11,639 bases of DNA from JBAWAP01 sp049589355. GTDB lineage: Bacteria > Chloroflexota > Anaerolineae > VGOG01. Where the stretch lies: positions 1-11,639 of the forward strand of contig JBAWAP010000061.1 of assembly GCA_049589355.1 (NCBI GenBank). The letters run 5' to 3'. Positions 1 to 5,082 of the stretch are shown one piece after another. The position numbers and the translations under genes are program-made. The notes under the pieces are model-generated. The model worked only from the letters and a program-made list of their open reading frames with translations, did not search any database and was not told where the DNA came from. Every line of letters begins with the position of its first letter. The first letter of the stretch is position 1.

Positions 1-80
1 ACCGGGCGCGTCCAGAGGTGCAGCAGCGGGTGCGTGATGCTGGCATCCGGTTGGTCTTTTCGTATGGGAAGTTGGTGTGA
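1..80 (+). CDS. C-terminal end of an unidentified protein (partial)
   Basis: An open frame enters from the left edge (first full codon at base 3) and stops at TGA 78-80. It encodes about 25 residues ending in VRDAGIRLVFSYGKLV. The stop lies 7 bases before the ATG of the broken Wzt gene, so the two were probably in one operon. An ABC permease (Wzm) is the usual neighbour of Wzt. The visible tail is not obviously membrane-like and looks more like the end of a soluble enzyme, so no function is assigned. The reading frame is moderately sure because the codons are GC-rich and the stop sits cleanly before the next gene. Confidence 0.5.
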   Translation, partial: RARPEVQQRVRDAGIRLVFSYGKLV

Positions 81-219
81 ATAGCCAATGACCGATATCA
101 CCATCCGCGTCGAAAACCTGAGCAAACAATACCGCATTGGCGCCCGGCAGGCGGCCTACCGGACCCTGCGCGAAGCTCTAACCGACGCCGCCGTGGCTCC
201 CTTCCGTCGCTTGCACCGC

Positions 220-251
220 AATCCGAAACCCCAAATCCGAAATCCGAATTC
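220..251 (+). repeat. AATCCGA heptamer repeat inside the wzt remnant
   Basis: Three exact copies of AATCCGA lie at 220-226, 234-240 and 241-247, with starts 14 and 7 bases apart, followed by ATTC. The sequence between the first two copies (AACCCCA) is a degenerate heptamer. The tract is translated in frame as RNPKPQIRNPNSEY, in the variable linker between the N-terminal strand and WALKDV of the ATPase, where family members differ in length. It looks like an inserted low-complexity repeat rather than ancestral coding sequence. Confidence 0.65.
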
Positions 252-288
252 AGAGTACATCTGGGCCCTGAAGGACGTCTCCTTCGAG

Positions 289-311
289 GCTTGCCCTGAG
301 CCAGTCGAAGG
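289..311 (+). repeat. 23-base insertion element, family A, copy 1
   Basis: It begins GCTTGCCCTGAG and ends GTCGAAGG. It separates VSFE (ending GAG at 288) from VKRGEVVGI (starting GTC at 312), which are contiguous in intact Wzt proteins. Because 23 is not a multiple of three, it shifts the frame from 1 to 3. The boundary is uncertain by one base because G is shared at both ends. Its reverse complement aligns, with a few mismatches, to the outer unit at 396-408 plus 433-442. Confidence 0.8.
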
Positions 312-338
312 GTCAAACGCGGCGAGGTGGTGGGCATC

Positions 339-362
339 CCTTCGGCTACGCTCTGGACAAGC
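339..362 (+). repeat. 24-base insertion element, family B, copy 1
   Basis: It begins CCTTCGGCTACGCTC and ends GGACAAGC. It lies exactly between GEVVGI and IGRNGAGKTTL, just before the Walker A loop, and adds eight residues (PSATLWTS) in frame. It closely matches the nested copy at 409-432 over most of its length. Confidence 0.82.
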
Positions 363-395
363 ATTGGGCGCAACGGGGCGGGGAAGACCACGCTT

Positions 396-442
396 ACTTC
401 GACAAGCTTCCTTCGGCTATGCTCAGGACAGGCAGTACAAGG
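396..442 (+). repeat. 47-base composite insertion: family A unit with a family B unit nested inside
   Basis: The block separates KTTL (ends 395) from LKILSRITEP (starts 443). It parses as 13 bases (ACTTCGACAAGCT, 396-408), a 24-base family B copy (TCCTTCGGCTATGC to GGACAGG, 409-432) and 10 bases (CAGTACAAGG, 433-442). The outer pieces join into a 23-base unit that resembles the reverse complement of the 289-311 element. The total of 47 equals 23 plus 24 and shifts the frame from 3 to 2. Confidence 0.75.
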
Positions 443-520
443 CTCAAGATCCTCTCCCGCATCACCGAACCGACGGAGGGGCAGGCGCTTATCAATGGCC
501 GGGTGGGCTCCCTGCTGGAG

Positions 521-544
521 GCGGTGCCCTGAGCTTGCCGAAGG
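521..544 (+). repeat. 24-base insertion element related to family A
   Basis: It begins GCGGTGCCCTGAGC and ends GCCGAAGG. It follows GRVGSLLE (GAG ends at 520) and precedes GTG 545-547, which restores the expected LLEV. It carries the in-frame stop TGA at 530-532. It resembles the 289-311 element in orientation and in its ends, with one extra base near the left end. The right boundary is less sure than for the others because recognisable Wzt sequence stops immediately afterwards. Confidence 0.65.
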
Positions 545-560
545 GTGAGCATCTATCATT

Positions 561-589
561 CATTGCGAGCCAAAGGCGAAGCAATCTCC
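561..589 (+). repeat. Dispersed repeat of the CATTGCGAG..GCAATCTCC type
   Basis: The segment begins CATTGCGAGC and ends GAAGCAATCTCC. ATTGC (562-566) and GCAAT (581-585) form an inverted repeat around a 14-base loop. Sequences of this kind are, from memory, scattered in intergenic DNA of several bacterial phyla including Chloroflexota. It lies in the decayed end of the wzt remnant, about 70 bases before the next gene, and may mark where the rest of the gene was lost. Confidence 0.55.
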
Positions 590-656
590 TATGCACAGGT
601 GTCATGTTAGATGAGACCTTGTTCCTCTACGCTGAAGCCAGGGTTGAGGCGGATCC

Positions 657-1859
657 ATGACCGACGGCGCAGGGCGAATTTCAGACACTGACCGGCTGAT
701 CCTGTCACTGCTGCGGGAGGATTGCTCGGCGCTGGTGGACGGCACCGGTCGGCCCGTGGACTGGGATGCTGTACTGGCCCGAGCGGAAACGCATGGCGTA
801 GGGCCGCTGCTTTATCACCAGTGGCGATCTGCCGGCCGCCTGGAGGCGCTTCCTGCTGGCAGTGTACAGGCCTTGCAGTGCGCCTACTACAGGGTAGCTG
901 CCCGAAATACCCTGTACTTGCAAGCCCTGGAGGCCATTCTGAAGTCCCTGGCGACGTGGGGCATCACTCCGATACTGCTCAAGGGCGCAAGTTTGGTGGC
1001 TACTGTCTACGACAGCCCAGCCCTGCGCCCGATGGGAGACCTGGATTTATTGGTCTTGCCGGGCGAATTCCGGACCGCGCTCCAGTGTCTGGGTAAGCTC
1101 GGCTACCGAGCCACTCACCAGGAGCAATTTCCTGGCGCCTACGAGGTGGTGACCCACCACGTGGGCCTTCGCCGAGAGGCCTCCTTCGGTTCGTTGGTCG
1201 AACTGCACCACCATTGGTTGAGTCTACCCGGCAGTCTGAGTCGCTATGTCCCCATGAAAGAGGTTCGGCAGCGGGCCATAGCCGTTCAGGTGGGGCAAGC
1301 TCGGGCCTGGGTGTTGGCGCCGGCGGATCAGGTGTTGCACCTATCGGGACACATAGCCATCCATAGCCCGGTTACCCAGCGGTTCATCTGGTACTACGAC
1401 CTTGACCGGGTGATTCGACGCTATGAGCAGAGCCTGGACTGGGCGCTGATCTTGCAGCGGGCTGTTGATTACCGCATGGTTCTGCCCTTGCAAAGGGTGC
1501 TGCCGGCGGTCGTCTCCATGCTGGGCACGCCGGTGCCAGCCGAGGTGCTGGAGGAGCTGGGGAGGATTCTGGCTGACCCCAGGGAGCGGCAACGCTATGC
1601 GCCTTCTGCCCTGGGTTCTCACAGCAGGCTGGTGGATGGCCTGCAGAAACTGTCGGGGCTGGAAGGCGCTGGGGCCAAGCTGAAGTTTGCCTGGCAAATG
1701 CTCTTTCCCTCTTGGGCCTACATGAGCGCTTCGTATCCCGATGAAGGCCCGGCCAGGCAGCTGGGGCGCTATCCAGCCCGTTGGGGCTCGGCCCTGCGTG
1801 AGCTCACTTCGGCCTGGCGTGGGCGGCGAAGCAATTCGCGATCGCAGGAGCCTTTGTGA
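657..1859 (+). CDS. Uncharacterised nucleotidyltransferase-fold protein (NTP_transf_5 type)
   Basis: This 400-residue protein resembles the family annotated as uncharacterised nucleotidyltransferase (PF14907-like). Its key block is ILLKGASL (106-113), then YDSPALRPMGDLDLLV (118-133). There the KGA turn and the D128-L-D130 pair match the metal-binding acidic residues of the polymerase-beta-type fold. VELHHHW (181-187) probably supplies the third acidic residue (E182). A helical N-terminal region (about 10-100) precedes it, and the C-terminal half (from about 220) is mainly helical. The ATG at 657 has a modest GAGGCGG-like site upstream. The gene lies 21 bases before the GT2 gene, so co-transcription is likely. 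The substrate is unknown. Members occur in glycan and peptide biosynthetic clusters, but I know of no established reaction for this group. Family assignment is fairly sure; role is open. Confidence 0.8.
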   Translation: MTDGAGRISDTDRLILSLLREDCSALVDGTGRPVDWDAVLARAETHGVGPLLYHQWRSAGRLEALPAGSVQALQCAYYRVAARNTLYLQALEAILKSLATWGITPILLKGASLVATVYDSPALRPMGDLDLLVLPGEFRTALQCLGKLGYRATHQEQFPGAYEVVTHHVGLRREASFGSLVELHHHWLSLPGSLSRYVPMKEVRQRAIAVQVGQARAWVLAPADQVLHLSGHIAIHSPVTQRFIWYYDLDRVIRRYEQSLDWALILQRAVDYRMVLPLQRVLPAVVSMLGTPVPAEVLEELGRILADPRERQRYAPSALGSHSRLVDGLQKLSGLEGAGAKLKFAWQMLFPSWAYMSASYPDEGPARQLGRYPARWGSALRELTSAWRGRRSNSRSQEPL

Positions 1860-1880
1860 CTCGACTTCAAGGAGGATAGG

Positions 1881-2831
1881 GTGAGCGAAACAGCCATGGA
1901 AAGCACGAGGGGAGTTAGCGGCCACAAGATCGTGGCCGTCATCCCGGCTTACAACGAGGAGCGATTCATCGGCAGCGTGGTGCTGAAGGCGCGTCAATAT
2001 GCCGACGCCGTCATCGTGGTGGACGATGGGTCCACGGACGCCACCGGGGAGATCGCCCAGGCGGCCGGGGCCATCGTGGTGCGGCACGAGCACAACCGGG
2101 GGAAAGGGGCTGCTTTCAACACCGGTTTCTGCAAGGCAAGGGAAATGACCCCTGAGGTCGTTGTTACTCTGGACGGCGACTGGCAGCACCGCTGTGAGGA
2201 GATCCCGACCCTGGCGCGCCCCGTGCTGGAGGATGGGGCGGATATGGTTGTGGGGTCCCGGTTCCTGGAGGTGAAAAGCCGCATTCCCGGCTTCCGAGCT
2301 TTGGCCATACGTGCCCTTACGATGGCCACCAACATTGGTTCAGGCCTGGGGTTGACCGATTCCCAAACCGGTTTACGGGCTTTTTCCCCACGGGTCATGG
2401 AGACGGTCACCTTTCGCTCCGGCGGCTTCTCCGTCGAATCCGAGATGCAGTTCCTGGCCCGGGAGCACGACCTGAAGGTGGTGGAGGTGCCCATCACCTG
2501 TCACTACGACGATGGCCCCAAGCGTAACCCCATTCCCCATTGGCTCCAGGTTCTCAACGGTGTGTTGCGTCTCATCGGCCAGTACCGGCCGCTCCTCTTC
2601 TTCGGCGTGCCCGGCATGGGAATGCTGCTCTTTGGGTTATTCTGGGGCGCACGGGTGGTGGGCATCTACCGCGATACGCAGATTCTGGCTGTTGGATATG
2701 CGCTCCTCAGTGTGCTCCTGTCCACGCTGGGCAGTCTGAGCCTGTTCACGGGGATCATTCTCCACTCCATAAGGGCACTCTTGCTGGAGATGCTGGGGAG
2801 GTTCAACAAGACAGGGGATGCCGCTGTCTAG
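1881..2831 (+). CDS. DPM1/DPG-synthase-like family 2 glycosyltransferase with C-terminal membrane hairpin
   Basis: This 316-residue protein is likely to transfer a sugar from a nucleotide donor to polyprenyl phosphate at the inner membrane face. The GT-A domain spans about 17-230: VIPAYNEE (20-27), VVDDGSTD (46-53), the metal-binding D98-G-D100 in TLDGDWQH, GSRF (125-128) and TDSQTGLRAF (159-168), all typical of DPM1-like enzymes. Two hydrophobic segments follow (about 238-260 and 268-294), as in polyprenyl-phosphate glycosyltransferases. The GTG start at 1881 is chosen because AAGGAGG (1869-1875) sits 5 bases upstream; ATG 1896 is the alternative. W101 replaces the glycine seen in many DGDGQH motifs. 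The exact sugar cannot be read from the sequence. It may supply the GT-C enzyme at 9651. Confidence 0.85.
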   Translation: MSETAMESTRGVSGHKIVAVIPAYNEERFIGSVVLKARQYADAVIVVDDGSTDATGEIAQAAGAIVVRHEHNRGKGAAFNTGFCKAREMTPEVVVTLDGDWQHRCEEIPTLARPVLEDGADMVVGSRFLEVKSRIPGFRALAIRALTMATNIGSGLGLTDSQTGLRAFSPRVMETVTFRSGGFSVESEMQFLAREHDLKVVEVPITCHYDDGPKRNPIPHWLQVLNGVLRLIGQYRPLLFFGVPGMGMLLFGLFWGARVVGIYRDTQILAVGYALLSVLLSTLGSLSLFTGIILHSIRALLLEMLGRFNKTGDAAV

Positions 2832-2918
2832 ACGAATCCGGTCAATGCCTCCCAGGCTTAGAAGCCGGTCTCAATGGGACCACCTTGGACGGTTGCCTGG
2901 GGCTTACTGAATTCACAA

Positions 2919-2925
2919 GAGGAGG
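2919..2925 (+). promoter_or_regulatory. Ribosome binding site fixing the SDR start
   Basis: GAGGAGG lies 7 bases before ATG 2933. The frame is open far upstream (to about 2540, overlapping the GT2 gene), but this strong site and the Rossmann start MNILVTGGLG show that translation begins at 2933. Confidence 0.8.
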
Positions 2926-2932
2926 ACAAGCG

Positions 2933-3847
2933 ATGAACATTCTGGTTACGGGTGGCCTGGGGGCAGTTGGCGCCCCGCTCGTCCGTGAACTTCGCGATCG
3001 TGGACACAGTGTATGGGTCGCGGACAGGCTCCACCACCATGATCCCCAATATGCCAGATGTGACGTCGGGGAGTTCAGGCAGGTGGAGAGACTCTTCGAG
3101 GTTGAAAAGTTTGACTACGTGTACCATCTAGCCGCGGAGTTTGGGAGAAGGAATGGCGAGGATTTCTACGAGAATCTTTGGCTGACCAATGTGGTGGGGA
3201 CCAAAAACATTATCAGGATGCAAGAGCGTCTCGGTTTTCACATGATTTTCACGAGCAGTTCGGAAATCTATGGGGATTACGGTGGAGTCATGTGCGAAGA
3301 TGTGCCTGATAAGGTGCCCCTCAAGCAGCTCAACGACTATGCTATAACCAAGTGGGTAAATGAGTTACAAATCCTGAACTCGTCGCGCGACTTTAGAACC
3401 GAGACTGTACGCGTCAGGCTCTTCAACACCTATGGGCCAGGCGAGTATTATGCAGAGTACCGAAGTGCAATCTGCCGTTTTGTCTACTATGCTCTGCATG
3501 GCATTCCTTACGTCGTCTATACCGGCCACAAGCGAACGTCCTCGTACGTGGATGATACAGTGCGTACACTGACCAATATTGTGGAAAATTTCAGGTCAGG
3601 CGAAGTATATAATATTGCCAGAAACGAGCTCCACGATATGAAGCGAGTGTCTGACATTGTGCTCGCCTGCGTGGGTAGAGACGACTCGCTGGTCCAGTAT
3701 CGCGACATCGAGGAAGCGACCACTTTGATTAAGAATCCGGATATCTCAAAGGCCATACGCGATTTGGCCCACCAACCGCGTGTGGCCCTGGAGGAAGGCA
3801 TTGCCCGGACCGTTGCGTGGCAGAGGGAGGTATACCGCGTTGGATAA
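2933..3847 (+). CDS. NAD-dependent nucleotide-sugar epimerase/dehydratase (extended SDR)
   Basis: This 304-residue extended short-chain dehydrogenase/reductase acts on a nucleotide sugar in the cytoplasm. The Rossmann motif TGGLGAVG spans residues 6-13. An acidic D31 at the end of the second strand favours NAD over NADP. The catalytic set is S110 (TSSSEIYG), Y136 and K140 (DYAITKW). RLFNTYGPGEYY (162-173) and the substrate-side TSSYVDDTVR (202-211) are typical of UDP-glucuronate decarboxylase, dTDP-glucose 4,6-dehydratase and 4-epimerase relatives. The sequence does not show which of these it is. Its end overlaps the dehydrogenase gene by 8 bases, so translation is probably coupled. Base composition is visibly less GC-rich than in the two genes before it, which fits a separate sugar-pathway cassette. 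Confidence 0.85.
   Translation: MNILVTGGLGAVGAPLVRELRDRGHSVWVADRLHHHDPQYARCDVGEFRQVERLFEVEKFDYVYHLAAEFGRRNGEDFYENLWLTNVVGTKNIIRMQERLGFHMIFTSSSEIYGDYGGVMCEDVPDKVPLKQLNDYAITKWVNELQILNSSRDFRTETVRVRLFNTYGPGEYYAEYRSAICRFVYYALHGIPYVVYTGHKRTSSYVDDTVRTLTNIVENFRSGEVYNIARNELHDMKRVSDIVLACVGRDDSLVQYRDIEEATTLIKNPDISKAIRDLAHQPRVALEEGIARTVAWQREVYRVG
3823..3830 (+). promoter_or_regulatory. Ribosome binding site supporting a TTG start
   Basis: GAGGGAGG lies 9 bases before TTG 3840. It decides the start of the dehydrogenase. An ATG-like start further upstream in the same frame (3780) would add about 20 residues unlike the family, whereas TTG 3840 gives MDKKIVVIGTGYVGLP, the normal N-terminus. Confidence 0.75.
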
Positions 3848-5066
3848 GAAGATTGTCGTTATCGGGACAGGGTATGTGGGGCTTCCCCTGGCCATCATGC
3901 TGGCCCGAGCAGGGTACCAGGTGGTCGGAGTAGACACAGAAGATCATATCGTGCAAGCGATTAACGAGGGTGTCCTCCATATGGCTGAGGAAGAAATCAA
4001 GCAAATCTTCAACGAGCCAGCAGTTAGAAAGAGCTTGCGATCGCAGAAGACGCCGCCCCCCGGCGATGTGTTTATCATCTCGGTGCCGACGCCTCTTGAT
4101 GAGAGAAAGCGCATCGCCGACCTCAGCCATGTCATTGATGCGGTAGAATCCATTATGCCAGTTCTCGCACCTGGGAACCTGGTTATTGTCGAATCAACTA
4201 TCCCGCCTTTGACCTGCCGTGAAGTGATTGTCCCTCTCTTGGAGCGCACAGGGCTCAAGGTAGGGGGGGACATCTTTCTATGCCACGCCCCAGAACGGAT
4301 GTTGCCAGGCGACGTATTCCACGAGATCGTGCATAGCGATCGAGTTATCGGCGGCACGTGCGAACGGGCGGCTCATATGGCAACGGAGATCTATGCCTCT
4401 TTCGTACAGGGCGATATCTATATCACAGACGATGTCACGGCGGAACTGGGCAAGCTGATGGAGAATACCTACCGGGATGTCAATATTGCTTTGGCCAACG
4501 AATTTGCGGCGGTGGCCGAGACGCTGGGGATTGACATCATGCTCGCTATCTCGCTGGCGAATAAGCACCCACGGGTGAGTATCCTTCGGCCCGGTATTGG
4601 TACGGGTGGGCATTGTATTCCCAAGGATCCATGGTTTATCGCCCAGGTGGCCCCGATGAGCAGCCGCCTGATCTACACAGCACGGATGATCAACGAAGGC
4701 GTTCCTTTCCGCATCGCGGCCAATATCAGGAGGGCCGTGCGTGATATCCGTGACCCTCATATCGTCGCCATTGGTGTGACGTATAAGCCTAACACGTACG
4801 ACACACGTGACAGCCCTGCCCTTGAGATTATCAGCATGCTTCAGGAGGAAGGATACAGGGTCATAGCATATGACCCACTGGCAGAAGGCTATCATTATGA
4901 CTCCCTGGTCAAACTGGCCAAGAGGGCGGATTGTTTGGCAGTTCTCGTCGAACATGACATTGTCCGGGCCGAACTCGAGCACAGTGCGGAGCAAATTAAG
5001 GCAGCCATGCGCCACCCCCTGATCCTGCGGTTCTGGCCAGACACAAGTGAACCTATACCAGCCTGA
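3840..5066 (+). CDS. wecC: UDP-N-acetyl-D-mannosamine dehydrogenase-like nucleotide-sugar dehydrogenase
   Basis: Likely oxidises UDP-ManNAc to UDP-ManNAcA with two NAD+ (UDP-glucose/GDP-mannose dehydrogenase family). Read from TTG 3840 it is 408 residues, normal for the family. The NAD-binding motif GTGYVGLP is at 9-16 and D32 (VGVDTEDH) ends the second strand. HAPERMLPG (149-157) resembles the PERVLPG motif of WecC-type enzymes. AELGKLMENTYRDVNIALAN (201-220) carries the conserved Lys and Asn. The catalytic cysteine is C259 in GTGGHCIPKDPWF, where GGHC favours the ManNAc branch over UDP-glucose dehydrogenase. GVTYKPNTYDTRDSPALEI (312-330) starts the C-terminal UDP-binding domain. The next gene encodes the 2-epimerase that makes its expected substrate, which supports the assignment. 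Other hexosamine substrates such as UDP-GlcNAc cannot be excluded. Confidence 0.87.
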   Translation: MDKKIVVIGTGYVGLPLAIMLARAGYQVVGVDTEDHIVQAINEGVLHMAEEEIKQIFNEPAVRKSLRSQKTPPPGDVFIISVPTPLDERKRIADLSHVIDAVESIMPVLAPGNLVIVESTIPPLTCREVIVPLLERTGLKVGGDIFLCHAPERMLPGDVFHEIVHSDRVIGGTCERAAHMATEIYASFVQGDIYITDDVTAELGKLMENTYRDVNIALANEFAAVAETLGIDIMLAISLANKHPRVSILRPGIGTGGHCIPKDPWFIAQVAPMSSRLIYTARMINEGVPFRIAANIRRAVRDIRDPHIVAIGVTYKPNTYDTRDSPALEIISMLQEEGYRVIAYDPLAEGYHYDSLVKLAKRADCLAVLVEHDIVRAELEHSAEQIKAAMRHPLILRFWPDTSEPIPA

Positions 5067-5082
5067 ACAGGCGTTGATAGCG

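Larger units (their letters stand above)
88..547 (+). pseudogene. Broken ABC transporter ATPase of the Wzt (polysaccharide export) type
   Basis: An intact relative would be the cytoplasmic ATPase that powers export of O-antigen-like polysaccharide with a Wzm permease. The start MTDITIRVENLSKQYRIG (from ATG 88) and WALKDVSFE (to base 288) are typical of the family. The rest is split over three frames: VKRGEVVGI (312-338, frame 3), the Walker A segment IGRNGAGKTTL (363-395, frame 3), and LKILSRITEPTEGQALING then GRVGSLLE (443-520, frame 2), with a final V at 545-547. Removing 289-311, 339-362, 396-442 and 521-544 rejoins these pieces into one normal Wzt N-terminus. The insertions cause two frameshifts and one in-frame stop (TGA 530-532). 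Nothing resembling the signature motif, Walker B or the carbohydrate-binding C-terminus follows; bases 548-656 hold only another repeat and unrecognised sequence. A frame stays open to 660, but it is wrong-frame read-through and would lack ATPase function. Confidence 0.88.

Noticed and set aside
98..559. Long minus-strand open frame opposite the wzt remnant
   Set aside because: It is the complement of recognisable Wzt codons and repeats and shows no protein family features.
289..589. CRISPR array
   Set aside because: Repeats are of different families, in both orientations, directly inside coding sequence, and not separated by regular unique spacers.
88..660. A 190-residue chimeric protein read straight through the repeats, with stop overlapping the next ATG
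   Set aside because: After residue 67 it is in the wrong frame for Wzt; the ATGA overlap at 657-660 is coincidental read-through, so it is treated as a pseudogene.
1341..2189. 282-codon minus-strand open frame
   Set aside because: It spans the end of one clear gene and the start of another on the plus strand, is rich in Pro/His/Arg typical of antisense GC-rich frames, and has no motifs.
2885..2913. Possible promoter TTGGAC, 17 bases, TGAATT before the SDR gene
   Set aside because: Spacing is good, but each hexamer matches the consensus at only three of six positions, which is expected by chance in 100 bases.
1838..4044. Two GCGATCGC palindromes (1838-1845 and 4037-4044), as in cyanobacterial HIP1
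   Set aside because: Only two copies in 11.6 kb of GC-rich DNA, both inside genes; far below HIP1 density and not evidence of cyanobacterial origin.
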